Positions 1 to 9,204 of a stretch of DNA of 64,000 bases are shown in pieces. The DNA is from an uncultured Ignavibacteriota bacterium. Lineage in GTDB: Bacteria > Bacteroidota > Ignavibacteria > UBA10030 > UBA8401. The notes below the pieces were generated by a model, which saw only the letters and a list, made by a program, of their open reading frames with translations, made no database searches and had not been told where the DNA came from. Each line of letters begins with the position of its first letter. Within the stretch, counting starts at the first letter, position 1. The stretch spans positions 62,001 through 126,000 of the forward strand of contig CAISDA010000064.1 in assembly GCA_903884005.1 (NCBI GenBank), read 5' to 3'. A program made the translations under genes and the position numbers.

Positions 1-1044
1 TTGCATACGCTTCTTCGCAATGCGGATTCGCTGCTCGCAATGAAGCCCCTCTCCGTCATGGACAAAACGCAGACGCCGCCGAGCGGGTCTAAGCACGACT
101 ATTTGAGCATGGGTCCGTATTGGTGGCCCGATACGAGCAAGCCCGACGGCCTGCCGTACATCAGAAAAGACGGCCGGCGAAATCCCGAATACAATACGTT
201 TACGGATCCGGACTATTTCGAACGCATGGCGATGGCCGTGGAGAAGCTGTCGTTGTCGTTCGCCATTACATCCGATGCACGATACTCGGCAAAGGCCGCC
301 GAACTTCTGCGCGTATGGTTCCTGGACGAGAACACGAAAATGAATCCGAACATGAACCATGCGCAATTCATCCCCGGCATCAACTCGGGCAGAGGCATCG
401 GGATCATCGAAACCCGCCGCATCTATAAAATACTCGACGCCCTCTGTCTGCTTGAAACATCCCGGGAGTGGAAAAAACTGGATGATGAACAAATGCGAGC
501 ATGGTTGGGCGAATATTTCCGGTGGTTGACCACCAGCCCATACGGTATCGACGAATCGAACGAAAAGAACAACCATGGCACATGGTACAACGTTCAGGTC
601 GTATCGCTGTCGTTGTTCCTTGGAAAGACTGAACTTGCCGGACATTATCTCGACAGCGCAAAAATCAAGCGGATCACTCCTCAAATCGAACCGGACGGAA
701 AACAGCCGCTTGAACTGGCGAGGACCAATTCCTGGAGCTACAGCGTGATGAATCTGTCCGCTTTTTTTCATCTGGCAACAGCGGCCGACCGGGCGGGCAT
801 CGATCTCTGGCACTATGAAAGCCCCCGCGGCGGATCGATCCGAAAGGCGCTGGAATATCTTCTGCCGTTTACCGTGAATCCCGAGAAATGGACGTACGGG
901 CTGCTGCATCCGATCGAACCGGCCTCCCTGTACCCCTTGCTGCTCCAGGCTCGACAACACATCGACAAAACAAAATATTCCGGATGGCTGAAACAATTGC
1001 ACCGAAAAAGTACCAATGAAGTCATTGAAGGTCTGCTCGATTAA
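1..1044 (+). CDS. Alginate-lyase-family polysaccharide lyase, 5' end cut by window
   Basis: The 347 visible residues resemble the alginate lyase superfamily (Pfam PF05426-type, alpha/alpha-toroid), which cleaves uronic-acid polysaccharides by beta-elimination. Diagnostic segments are SMGPYWWPDTSKPDG near residues 37-51, the NNHGTWYN motif at 190-197 (H192 a likely catalytic or neutralising residue) and NSWSYS with Y247 a candidate catalytic Tyr. The first codon in the window is TTG at position 1, but the family normally has a signal peptide and some further residues before this point, so the gene almost certainly begins upstream and is partial here. It is followed 51 bases later by a heparinase II/III-like gene on the same strand, which fits a uronan-degradation cluster. 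The precise substrate (alginate, glucuronan or another) cannot be read from the sequence. Confidence 0.8.
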   Translation: MHTLLRNADSLLAMKPLSVMDKTQTPPSGSKHDYLSMGPYWWPDTSKPDGLPYIRKDGRRNPEYNTFTDPDYFERMAMAVEKLSLSFAITSDARYSAKAAELLRVWFLDENTKMNPNMNHAQFIPGINSGRGIGIIETRRIYKILDALCLLETSREWKKLDDEQMRAWLGEYFRWLTTSPYGIDESNEKNNHGTWYNVQVVSLSLFLGKTELAGHYLDSAKIKRITPQIEPDGKQPLELARTNSWSYSVMNLSAFFHLATAADRAGIDLWHYESPRGGSIRKALEYLLPFTVNPEKWTYGLLHPIEPASLYPLLLQARQHIDKTKYSGWLKQLHRKSTNEVIEGLLD

Positions 1045-1095
1045 TTCGAAGCCGTTGCGCTGGTGCGACGGATCAATTGGAAAAAAGGAACCATA

Positions 1096-3249
1096 ATGAA
1101 ACTATCCAGCTTCCGGCGTATCGTCTCTGTCGTTTTTTTCTCATGCATCGGCGCGCTTCCGTCGTCTGCTCAAATTACCAAAGAGGATATCACATCGCGT
1201 ATCAACATCCATGACTTGCGGCATCCCTATTTGTTCTTTTCGAATGAGGAAAAACCGGAGATCCGGAAGAGAATACAATCCGATCCCGAAAGCAGGAATA
1301 TCATGAAGCGGCTTGTGGCGGAGGGGAACCGGTTTCTGCGAAGGCCGTTCCAAAAAAAAGTTCTGTACCAACCTGCACATCCGCGGTTCGAAACTGAGAA
1401 CGACGCGCTGCCCTATCTGACGGATATATCGGATGGAGCGGTCACGCTGGCGTTTCTCTACCAAATGACCGGCGATGAAAAATACACACAGCGTGCGATC
1501 GAGTATGCCGAGGCGATCTGTGATGTGCCCGAGTGGAAAAATGCGGCTCACGCGTTCGACATCATTTATCCGAGGGTCTGGCCGTGGAACGTTCCGAACG
1601 ATCAGGTCGTCTTTTCCTATGATATCTATGCCGCGAGAATCGCCCGGACGCTGTCTACAGCGTATGATTGGCTGTACCCGGCGATGACGATGCAGCAGCG
1701 GGATAAAATTCGGAATGGACTGCTCGAGAAGGCCGTCACGCGCGTGAGGGGCAATTACGAATTTTTTTGGTGGTCGTCCGCCTATAAATGCAATTGGTCG
1801 GTTATTTGTTACAGCGGACTGGGAGTGTCGGCGCTGGCATTGCTGACGGAAAGCCCGCAGTTGGCCGATGTCGTCGCAGAATCTTATAACCGCATCGGCC
1901 TTACCTACGATCAGATCGGAGAGGAAGGCGGCTGGCAGGAGGGACGGGGCTACAGTGAATATATGCTGACAAGCGGCGCGTATTTCATGGACGCGCTCAA
2001 ACGTGTTTCGCACAACAAGCTGGATCTTTTCCGGCATCCCAAGATCAAGGCTACCGCATTCGATTTTCAGCTCTACGCGCTGACGGCATCATTCGGCGAC
2101 AGTGACGGCAAAAGCGGAACACCGACATACGCCGCGAATAAATTTGTCGCAGAAACAGGGAGTGCAACATCGGCATTTTATCGGGAAAGATTTTTGGGAG
2201 CGGGTTCAGACATGTTCGACATTCTTTGGCCGAGAAGCACGGTGAGGCCCGAAGAGCCGAAACAAAAATCACGACTGTTTAAGAACATCAATTGGGCGGT
2301 CCTGCGCAGCGATTTCTTCGACCCGTCCACAGTGACCGTCGCCTGCAAAGCCGGCTTCAATGACGACCCTCATCACGGCCACCTCGATTGCGGACAATTC
2401 ACCGTTACATGGCAGAATGTTCCGTTCATCAGGGATCTCGGCAGAATGAAATACGATGAACAATATTTCAACGAGGAACGGTTCGAGTATCTCCTTGCGT
2501 CGAGCGAGGGGCATAACGTTGTCTCGGTGAATGGCGAACAGCAGATCGTTGCGAAGAAAAAAGATGCGGAATGGAAATCGAATGTCGGCGGAAACATTCT
2601 CGAGTACCGGACGGATGATACGAGGGATTATGTGCTGATGGACCCGACGCACGCCTATCCCGGAAAAGAACTGAAGCATTGGCGGAGGAACATTGTTCTG
2701 GAAAAGCCCGCCGTGACGCTCGTGGTTGATGAAGTGGGGGCAGACATCGGGGCGACGATCGCAGCACGGTTCTTCCCCGGCACCGGCGACAATGGCGGTG
2801 TCGATACGCGGCCAGAACCGGGAAGACACAAGGCATCGGTAAAAGCACCGCACGCGACGGGGGAAGAGGATTTCAACGGCGGAAAAATTCTGAAGGACCA
2901 CGTGTTGCTCACCGATCGTGCCGGACACAGCATGGTGCTCATTCCCCTCGTGCTCGACAATGAGTTCCGGATCGTCGGCGACAAGGCTGCTGCGCTGCCG
3001 GTGGCGAACGATGCCGCCCTTGAGTGGGTGCAGTATGTCGAAACAGTTGCAACGGCCAAAGCCCCCACAACGATCATCGCAACGCTCATCCTTCCCGTTG
3101 CTGACGAGAAGGATGCGCAAAGAATGTCCGCCTCGGCCAAAATAGCCGTGGTGGGAAATGACAAGGTGCTCGTATCGATGAACGACGCCGATCGTTCTCT
3201 GCAATGGGTCTTCGAAAAAACTGCGGATGGTCTCGTGCTGCAAAAATAA
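1096..3249 (+). CDS. Heparinase II/III-like polysaccharide lyase, secreted
   Basis: A 717-residue protein. I chose ATG 1096 because it follows a purine-rich AAAAGGAA stretch and gives a clean signal peptide (KLSSFRRIVSVVFFSCIGALPSSAQ); a GTG 33 bases upstream only adds a charged extension. The N-terminal half is rich in the W/Y-containing helices of an alpha/alpha-toroid (FFWWSSAYKCNWS around 228-240) and the C-terminal half is a beta-sandwich containing HHGHLDCGQF at 426-435, the hallmark of heparinase II/III-like C-domains (PF07940). Expected role: periplasmic or surface beta-elimination of a uronic-acid-containing glycan, in concert with the upstream lyase. No sorting domain is present at the C-terminus, so it is probably periplasmic. 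Confidence 0.85.
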   Translation: MKLSSFRRIVSVVFFSCIGALPSSAQITKEDITSRINIHDLRHPYLFFSNEEKPEIRKRIQSDPESRNIMKRLVAEGNRFLRRPFQKKVLYQPAHPRFETENDALPYLTDISDGAVTLAFLYQMTGDEKYTQRAIEYAEAICDVPEWKNAAHAFDIIYPRVWPWNVPNDQVVFSYDIYAARIARTLSTAYDWLYPAMTMQQRDKIRNGLLEKAVTRVRGNYEFFWWSSAYKCNWSVICYSGLGVSALALLTESPQLADVVAESYNRIGLTYDQIGEEGGWQEGRGYSEYMLTSGAYFMDALKRVSHNKLDLFRHPKIKATAFDFQLYALTASFGDSDGKSGTPTYAANKFVAETGSATSAFYRERFLGAGSDMFDILWPRSTVRPEEPKQKSRLFKNINWAVLRSDFFDPSTVTVACKAGFNDDPHHGHLDCGQFTVTWQNVPFIRDLGRMKYDEQYFNEERFEYLLASSEGHNVVSVNGEQQIVAKKKDAEWKSNVGGNILEYRTDDTRDYVLMDPTHAYPGKELKHWRRNIVLEKPAVTLVVDEVGADIGATIAARFFPGTGDNGGVDTRPEPGRHKASVKAPHATGEEDFNGGKILKDHVLLTDRAGHSMVLIPLVLDNEFRIVGDKAAALPVANDAALEWVQYVETVATAKAPTTIIATLILPVADEKDAQRMSASAKIAVVGNDKVLVSMNDADRSLQWVFEKTADGLVLQK

Positions 3250-3391
3250 TCACGGGAGTGCAAATCCGCTCCGGGAACAAGGGGCGGACGACAATACTGA
3301 ACAGACATTCATACGAATGGTATTGCCGGCCGGAATGGCGCTTCATCCCTTCATGTGCACACTGTCATGCTTTGGGGGCTGAAAATTTTAG

Positions 3392-3574
3392 AAAGGATAC
3401 CGTGATGCAGCGACGAAATATTATCCACTCGCTCAGCCGAACCTTGCCGAGGATTACATCTCCACCAGTTCGCTGTATCTCTGTGCTGCAGCATTCCTGC
3501 CGCTGGGTTTGCCGACGACGGACGAGTTTTGGACCGCCTCCGCTCTATTTCAAATATGCATTTTCCCTCAGTAA
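3392..3574 (+). pseudogene. Remnant of a DUF2264 family gene (C-terminal fragment)
   Basis: Read in frame 2, this stretch encodes AEDYISTSSLYLCAAAFLPL followed directly by GLPTTDEFWTAS, which matches the conserved C-terminal segment of DUF2264 proteins, a family often found in polysaccharide utilisation clusters. The frame is closed by a TAG at 3389 just upstream, has no plausible start, and diverges after the FW motif into unrelated codons before a stop at 3572-3574. I therefore read it as the tail of a decayed gene. The remaining bases of the 3250-3708 gap hold nothing else that I can recognise. Confidence 0.6.
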
Positions 3575-3708
3575 AATAGCATAATTGCATGTTAATTTAC
3601 CTGTCTACAACAGTTCTTATCTTGTTTTCCCGTTCAACATCATAGTTATTATCCCTGTCTATAATAAAGGATTCCGGTTCCTTCCATCCTTGTACATTCG
3701 AATATTCT

Positions 3709-5313
3709 ATGCGCACAAGAATGCTCCTCCACTCAAACAGTCGTGTGTCCCGCGGCCCTGCCCGATCATTGTATTTCCGGAATGCTGTTTCACGGATTGC
3801 TGCCGCTGTCTGTGTTCTCATCCTGGTCACGGGAATATGCAGCTCCCAGGATGTGGGAAAGTCGACCCTGCTTGGAAAAATCAAGCCAAAACATTCCTCG
3901 GCAATAGCCCGCTCGCCATGGGGCATTCAGGTCGGCTCGCTCGATGTGAGCATCGTGAAAAAGGCTTCGGAGATCGGCGTGAAGTGGACACGCCTGCAGG
4001 CATCATGGTCTGCGATCGAAAAGCAGCGCGGTGTGTATGATTGGCAGGAGACCGACAGCGGATTTACGACTGCGATCGAAAATGGGATCACGCCCTTTGT
4101 GTGTATCGGCGAGTCGAACAAGTTATATCTCACCATGAATACAGCGGTCGATCCGAAGCTTACTGAAATTTACGGTTCACACCTGAAACCGCCCACATCC
4201 GATTCTGCCGCAATGAAGGCCTGGTTGGTATTCGTCGGAAAGGTCATCGAACGATACAAAGACAAGATCAAGTACTGGGAAGTCTGGAACGAGCCGAATC
4301 ATTTCGCATACTGGGGCGATACACCCGACGGCAAGGAATATGGACGCCTCCTGAATCAAAGCGCAAAAGTCATTAAGGCGATCGATCCGGAAGCGAAGGT
4401 GCTCGGTGGTGCATTGGCGGGTTTGGATCCTGAATTCACCGACGATTTTTTGGGTGCCGGCAACGCATCGCTGGTGGATATTATCACATTCCATAATTAT
4501 GGTGCAATACCCGAGGAGCGGATCTACAAGGCTCTCCAGGTATGGGGCGTCGTCAACAAGCGTAACCCTCGCATCAAATTATGGCAGGGCGAGTGCGGGT
4601 ATCCTTCGCATAGCAGCACGCGCGATTTTCGGGGGACCAGTCCGTGGGGTCCAGTGATCCAGGCAAAATGGCTCTTGCGACAAGCGTTCGTCGATACGTA
4701 TTTCTGCCGTGCCTCGATGAGCAATTATTTTAAATTGGTCCATCAGGGTGGCCGGGGCGAGATGCCGAAGCGGTCGTTTCTGTCCGGCATCGACAGCGTC
4801 CTGGGTTATCCGGATAAGGGCGGCTCGCGCGTAAAGGTAGTCGGCGTCAACGAGAAATGCCTTCTCGAAAATCCAAGCCTCGCAGAGAAGCCCGCTTTTT
4901 TTTCCTATCAAAATCTCTGTGCGGTGATGGACGGCCGCTTTTCGCCGTTCGAAATGAAAAATAAGATTATCATCAACGACGTGGGCACGTTTTTCGGGAT
5001 CGGCAGCGAGGACGATGCATTTCCCTCTATTCCGCTTGTCGCTTCCTATCGAACCGATCAAGGAAAGACGCTCATTGCGTACTGGCTTCCATGGCATCCC
5101 CAGGAACTCATTCGGACGGGTTCCATCGATCTGACGATCGAAGATCCCGGAATGAAAAAGCCCGTGCTTGTCGATCTCCTTGACGGACGCGTCTATCAAC
5201 TCGCTCGATATTCGAAAGCCGGGAAGAATATTGTGCTCACCAATATCCCGTTGGCCGATTATCCCATGCTCATTATTGACGGCGACGAGGTCGAGATCGA
5301 TCCGGCCGGTTGA
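3709..5313 (+). CDS. Clan GH-A glycoside hydrolase (GH39/GH5-like), secreted
   Basis: A 534-residue (beta/alpha)8-barrel glycosidase. YWEVWNEPNHFAYWG carries the acid/base Glu (E195) in the NEP motif that defines clan GH-A, and LWQGECGYPS supplies the likely nucleophile (E295). The segment KWTRLQASWSAIEKQRGVYDW near residue 91 is the typical first-strand region of GH39-like enzymes. Residues about 25-45 are hydrophobic and end near CSSQ, so the protein is exported; the 24-residue polar leader makes a start at the second ATG (3721) possible. It lies between lyase genes and probably removes side chains or cleaves neutral linkages of the same glycan. Family assignment within clan GH-A is uncertain. 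Confidence 0.75.
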   Translation: MRTRMLLHSNSRVSRGPARSLYFRNAVSRIAAAVCVLILVTGICSSQDVGKSTLLGKIKPKHSSAIARSPWGIQVGSLDVSIVKKASEIGVKWTRLQASWSAIEKQRGVYDWQETDSGFTTAIENGITPFVCIGESNKLYLTMNTAVDPKLTEIYGSHLKPPTSDSAAMKAWLVFVGKVIERYKDKIKYWEVWNEPNHFAYWGDTPDGKEYGRLLNQSAKVIKAIDPEAKVLGGALAGLDPEFTDDFLGAGNASLVDIITFHNYGAIPEERIYKALQVWGVVNKRNPRIKLWQGECGYPSHSSTRDFRGTSPWGPVIQAKWLLRQAFVDTYFCRASMSNYFKLVHQGGRGEMPKRSFLSGIDSVLGYPDKGGSRVKVVGVNEKCLLENPSLAEKPAFFSYQNLCAVMDGRFSPFEMKNKIIINDVGTFFGIGSEDDAFPSIPLVASYRTDQGKTLIAYWLPWHPQELIRTGSIDLTIEDPGMKKPVLVDLLDGRVYQLARYSKAGKNIVLTNIPLADYPMLIIDGDEVEIDPAG

Positions 5314-5457
5314 GGTATCGCGTGAATGTGTGTATTGATCGTTCTCATGAACCGGTGCTTGCAGTCCAGGTGAGGCAGTGCAGCAATGATCAGTGCTGAC
5401 CATCTTCATGTTGCCGTCGAGCTTGATATTTATCACTGATGAAAGGTATGGACAATA

Positions 5458-6921
5458 GTGGAATACAATCAGCGTCACGTTCGGATCCTGGTCATTCGAA
5501 CTTTCATCTGCATGCTCGCATCGAGCGCGGCTTTCGGCACCGTCAATGCGCAACCGCGCAACATCCTCACCAACGCGCTTTCCCGTGTCAACGGAACGGC
5601 GGTTTTCGCTGCTCAAAAAAACTGGCATCCGTTTCCGAATGCATCGGAACGAACCCTGTGGGAAAAGCTTCCCGGGGCACTGCGAAAAGAATATATCAGG
5701 CGGGGTGAGGAAGCGCTCGCATACACATGGCCGTCGCTCCCGGCTGCGATCTATCTGGAGTATACACAATCAGGTAGCCGGCAAAGCGATCGTCTTTCAT
5801 CCGAGCGACGTCAAAAAGTGCTTGACCTTGTGCTGGCGGAATGCATGGAAGTGGCCGGGCGGTTCATTCCTCAGATCGTCACGGGCGTATGGCTTGTGTG
5901 CGAAGAGACGTCGTGGGTGGGGGCTGCTCACATCGCCGAGCAGAAAGCAGGAAAGGGACTGCCGGATAAATCGGAGCCGATCATCGATCTCTTCAGCGGT
6001 GAAACAGCGAATCTCCTTGCGTGGACCTCGTACCTCGTGGGCGATCGGTTGAATGCCGTATCACCCCTCATCACGAAGCGCATCACGTCCGAGGTGAGGG
6101 AACGAGTGCTGTTGATGTTCCTGTTCAATCTCGATCTGTTACAGGACCAAACGGCAGCGGAGCGCCTGCGGCAGGATGTCTGGCTTCCCCAATCCGAAAT
6201 GATGGCCGCTCGCGAAGCGGCGAACTCCGCGCAAGGATTCTACATTGCGGCGCAAGGCGGACACAACGAGCAGAGCCATAATCATAACGACGTCGGAAAT
6301 TATATGCTGTATGCGGACGGCGAACCGGTGCTCATCGATGCCGGGGTCGAAGCCTACACGGCGAAGACGTTCAGTCCCGAACGGTACGACATTTGGACGA
6401 TGCAGTCCGCCTATCACAATCTGCCGACCATTAACGGTTTCATGCAGAGCTCGGGGAAACAATACGCAGCACGCAATGTGCGGTTCAGAGCCGTGCGGGA
6501 TTCCGTAATATTTTCGCTCGATATTGCCGGGGCGTATCCGGCTGCGGCAAAGATCCGCACATGGAACCGCACACTCACGCTCGATCGCCGGAAAGGGATG
6601 GTCGAAATTTCCGAAGCGTATCGTCTGGACACGGCGGCAAGCGATATCGTGCTCAACCTGATGACGCCGTGCACTGTTGTTGCAAGCGAGGCCGGCACAC
6701 TCATCCTCCGCGTGAATGCCGCACAGCCGCAGCATCAGGCCTTCGATGTTGCTCTGCACTATGACGGCACAGCGATGATCCCGCAGATTGAAACGATCAC
6801 GTTGCAGGACAACCGTATGCGCCGCGTGTGGGGGGATGCATTGCACCGGATCGTACTCAGGCTGAAGAACCCGAAGCAGAACGATGCAGTGACAATATCG
6901 TTTGACCGAAGAGGGAAATAA
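5458..6921 (+). CDS. Heparinase II/III-family protein with internal deletion
   Basis: A 487-residue protein starting at GTG 5458; a signal peptide ends near VNAQ. The N-terminal part (WHPFP..SERTLWEKLPGAL) and the C-terminal part (HNEQSHNHNDVGNYMLYADG, with HNHND at 274-278) match heparinase II/III proteins that are usually around 620-640 residues long. What is missing is the middle of the alpha/alpha toroid: after SEVRER (about residue 216) the sequence jumps to MFLFNLDLLQDQ, skipping the conserved segment that normally contains WWMG and NNWNPW. The reading frame is intact, so this is either an in-frame deletion that leaves a damaged enzyme or an assembly artefact. Function as an active lyase is doubtful. 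Confidence 0.75.
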   Translation: MEYNQRHVRILVIRTFICMLASSAAFGTVNAQPRNILTNALSRVNGTAVFAAQKNWHPFPNASERTLWEKLPGALRKEYIRRGEEALAYTWPSLPAAIYLEYTQSGSRQSDRLSSERRQKVLDLVLAECMEVAGRFIPQIVTGVWLVCEETSWVGAAHIAEQKAGKGLPDKSEPIIDLFSGETANLLAWTSYLVGDRLNAVSPLITKRITSEVRERVLLMFLFNLDLLQDQTAAERLRQDVWLPQSEMMAAREAANSAQGFYIAAQGGHNEQSHNHNDVGNYMLYADGEPVLIDAGVEAYTAKTFSPERYDIWTMQSAYHNLPTINGFMQSSGKQYAARNVRFRAVRDSVIFSLDIAGAYPAAAKIRTWNRTLTLDRRKGMVEISEAYRLDTAASDIVLNLMTPCTVVASEAGTLILRVNAAQPQHQAFDVALHYDGTAMIPQIETITLQDNRMRRVWGDALHRIVLRLKNPKQNDAVTISFDRRGK

Positions 6922-6997
6922 GAACGCACACAGGCGCGAGCGCTGTGAGCAGTGAAGAAGAACCAGTTGTTACTTATCATCGAGGAGAACCGTGCAT

Positions 6998-7224
6998 ATG
7001 AAATTCACATCAACCGTGCAAACATTGCTGCTGATGCTGTTCGCGCTTCCGTCGATTTCAACTGGTTCCCGACACGGAAGGCCGCATGGATCGCCGCAGG
7101 CATGCCGTCGACCTCGGTCAATGCCGGCGGGACAGGTATCCCCGCTCAATTTACACTGGGACAAAATTATCCCAATCCATTCAATACTCAGGTTTTTAGT
7201 GCATTCTTCCAAAATTGTTATTAA
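6998..7224 (+). pseudogene. Remnant of a secreted sorting-domain protein
   Basis: A good ribosome-binding site (GAGGAGAA at 6982-6989) precedes ATG 6998, which opens a signal peptide MKFTSTVQTLLLMLFALPSI. Shortly after it the coding sense moves to another frame, where IPAQFTLGQNYPNPFN, the start of a type IX sorting domain, appears at about 7135-7185 and then breaks off before the expected PST motif. Only the two ends of a secreted protein are left, separated by a deletion and a frame change and with the C-terminus truncated. Confidence 0.65.
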
Positions 7225-7249
7225 ATTCATCAAGCCCGTTTTGGCCGCT

Positions 7250-7351
7250 GCATTGGCGCAATGTAGCGTTCATGAATGTGGGGTTTACCACCCCGCATGA
7301 AAATACCCGTTTCGCAGACGTAGCATTGTAGGGTGAGCTGTTCGCTCGCCC
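7250..7351. repeat. Dispersed palindromic repeat, copy A
   Basis: Contains GCATTGGCGCAATGTAGCG, a short hairpin (GTGGGGT / ACCCCGC) and the stem GGGTGAG...CTCGCCC at 7331-7351. The same blocks recur at 9205-9415 and, inverted, at 16890-17005. It resembles a REP-like intergenic element. Confidence 0.6.
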
Positions 7352-7422
7352 GTGTGCGCGAAGCGGTGCGAGTTACAAGAGAGAAACCATCTCACCACAA
7401 TTAAACAGGAAAGCCTGATCGT

Positions 7423-8157
7423 ATGAATATGTATACTCGTGTTGTTGCAGTCATCGGCATCGCTCTCGTCACGTGCCTGTGCGTAGCGGCGCAAACAAAC
7501 ACGCTCACGCCGAAGGAAGCGAAACAGGGCTGGAAATTGCTGTTCGACGGAAAGACCATGAACGGGTGGCGCGGTGCCTATCTCGATTCGCTCCCGGCAA
7601 AGGGGTGGACCGTCAGAGACGGGCAGCTGATCGTTCAACAATCCGGCGGAGGCGAAGCGGCGTTCGGCGGCGATCTTGTGACGATCGCTCTGTACAGCAG
7701 TTTCGATCTCGCATTCGATTTCAAACTGACCCCGGGCGCGAACAGCGGCGTCAAGTATTTCGTGACGGAGGAACTGCCGAAGACTCCCGGCTCGGCGATC
7801 GGTCTCGAATACCAGGTGCTGGACGACGCACTGCATCCCGATGCGAAGTTGGGCATCGATGGCAACCGAACACTCGCCTCACTATACGATCTGATTCCGG
7901 CCCGCGATAAAAAGCCGAATCCGATGGGAGAATGGAATCACGGCCGCATTCTGGTCAAAGGCACACACGTGGAACATTGGCTCAACGGGAAAAAAGTGCT
8001 GGACTATGAACGCGGCGGAGCAGAGTTCCTTCAGCACAAAGCCGTGAGCAAATTCAAGGACCGTGCAGGATTCGGCGAGGCGAAAGCCGGACACATATTG
8101 CTGCAGGATCACGGCAACGAAGTGTTCTATCGGAACATCAAGATCCGCGTTTTATAG
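7423..8157 (+). CDS. DUF1080 (3-keto-disaccharide hydrolase) protein, exported
   Basis: A 244-residue protein with signal peptide (VVAVIGIALVTCLCVAAQ) followed by a single concanavalin-like DUF1080 domain. Diagnostic stretches are GWKLLFDGKTMNGWRG at about 36-51, FDFKLTPGANSGVKY near 105 and GLEYQVLDD near 127. Members of this family (PF06439) hydrolyse 3-keto-glycosides in bacteria that degrade glycosides by oxidation at C3. The next gene encodes a sugar isomerase-like TIM barrel, a frequent partner, but the Gfo/Idh/MocA oxidoreductase expected to make the 3-keto substrate is not in this window. Confidence 0.85.
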   Translation: MNMYTRVVAVIGIALVTCLCVAAQTNTLTPKEAKQGWKLLFDGKTMNGWRGAYLDSLPAKGWTVRDGQLIVQQSGGGEAAFGGDLVTIALYSSFDLAFDFKLTPGANSGVKYFVTEELPKTPGSAIGLEYQVLDDALHPDAKLGIDGNRTLASLYDLIPARDKKPNPMGEWNHGRILVKGTHVEHWLNGKKVLDYERGGAEFLQHKAVSKFKDRAGFGEAKAGHILLQDHGNEVFYRNIKIRVL

Positions 8158-8257
8158 ATCGAGATGTATTGGATTGCATCATTTCGTGGCGAGATAGTAT
8201 CTTGCCTGTTTGCGCGAAGAGCGAGTTTTTCAGCCGAACCATCATCGATGCAATGTC

Positions 8258-8279
8258 GGGAGAAATGTCGTCTCGCCCT
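8258..8279. repeat. Diverged copy of the palindromic repeat
   Basis: The 8158-8341 gap contains CAATGTCGGGAG...TCTCGCCC followed by GGACGAGTTACTAGAGGGA, similar in order to the tail of the copies ending near 7400 and 9430 (GAGTTACTAAGGAG). No coding content is seen in this gap. Confidence 0.4.
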
Positions 8280-8341
8280 GCCATAGGACGAGTTACTAGA
8301 GGGATACAATCATGAATGAATTTTAATGGAGACGAAACATA

Positions 8342-9184
8342 GTGAACGGATCACGTCGCAGCTTTATCCAATTGGCGGGCATGGCCGCCGCATGCACCGC
8401 ACTTCCGTTGTCGCGCCTTGCGGCGGACAACTCTGCCGTGCGAACGAAAAAAAATATCCCCTTCGATTTCGGCATCGCTTCCTATACGTTCCGCGCCTTC
8501 ACGCTCGATCAGACGATCGATATGACGAAGCGCCTGGGCATAAACAAGCTCACGCTGAAGGACAAGCACCTGCCCATGGCGCTCTCACCCGAAGAGATCG
8601 CCGCGGCGGTGGAAAAAATGAAAGCCGCCGGCATCGAATTGTCCTCACTCGGCGTCATCTACATGAACACCGAAGAGGAAGTGCGGAAGGCCTTTGCGTA
8701 TGCTCACGCCGCTGGAGTGAAATTGATGAACGGCTGCCCCATACCCGAACTGCTCAACTTTACCGAACGCATGGTGAAAGACACCGATATCACGATCGCA
8801 ATTCACAACCACGGCCCGGACAATCGTTCCTATCCGCGTCCCCTCGATGCATATACGCTCATTGCAAAAATGGACAAACGGATGGGCCTCTGTGTCGACG
8901 TCGGGCACACACAGCGGTTGAACATCGACCCTGCTGATGAGATCGAACGGTGCTTCGACCGCGTGTTCGACATGCACATCAAGGATGTATCCGCTTCCTC
9001 GAAAGAAGGAAAGACGATCGAGATGGGGCGGGGAGTCATTGACATCCCGAAGCTCATGCGCCGTTTGGTGACCTTGGGCTATTCGAAGACGCTTCATTAT
9101 GAATTTGAAAAAGACGATAAAGATCCGCTGGCCGGAGTCGCCGAGTCCGTCGGCTATGTGAACGGCGTCATCGCGGCGCTGTAA
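8342..9184 (+). CDS. Sugar phosphate isomerase/epimerase-like TIM barrel, Tat-exported
   Basis: A 280-residue protein beginning at GTG 8342. The N-terminus NGSRRSFIQLAGMAAACTAL is a twin-arginine signal (SRRSFIQ), so the folded protein goes to the periplasm. The body matches the xylose-isomerase-like TIM barrel family (PF01261): FGIASYTFRAFTLD at the start, IAIHNHGPDN, CVDVGHTQR and DMHIKDVS, which supply the usual metal-binding His, Asp and Glu residues, and a terminal HYEFEKD. In Bacteroidota, members of this family encoded next to DUF1080 genes act as 3-keto-glycoside lyases; here the adjacency supports that reading but does not prove it. Confidence 0.8.
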   Translation: MNGSRRSFIQLAGMAAACTALPLSRLAADNSAVRTKKNIPFDFGIASYTFRAFTLDQTIDMTKRLGINKLTLKDKHLPMALSPEEIAAAVEKMKAAGIELSSLGVIYMNTEEEVRKAFAYAHAAGVKLMNGCPIPELLNFTERMVKDTDITIAIHNHGPDNRSYPRPLDAYTLIAKMDKRMGLCVDVGHTQRLNIDPADEIERCFDRVFDMHIKDVSASSKEGKTIEMGRGVIDIPKLMRRLVTLGYSKTLHYEFEKDDKDPLAGVAESVGYVNGVIAAL

Positions 9185-9204
9185 CGGAGAATCATCGCAA
9201 GGCC

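Noticed and set aside
3204-3584. A 126-codon frame overlapping the end of the heparinase gene
   Set aside because: Starts inside the upstream gene, no start signal, and the DUF2264 remnant is in a different frame.
4579-5769. A 396-codon antisense frame spanning two genes and a gap
   Set aside because: No recognisable domain and it opposes confident genes on both sides.
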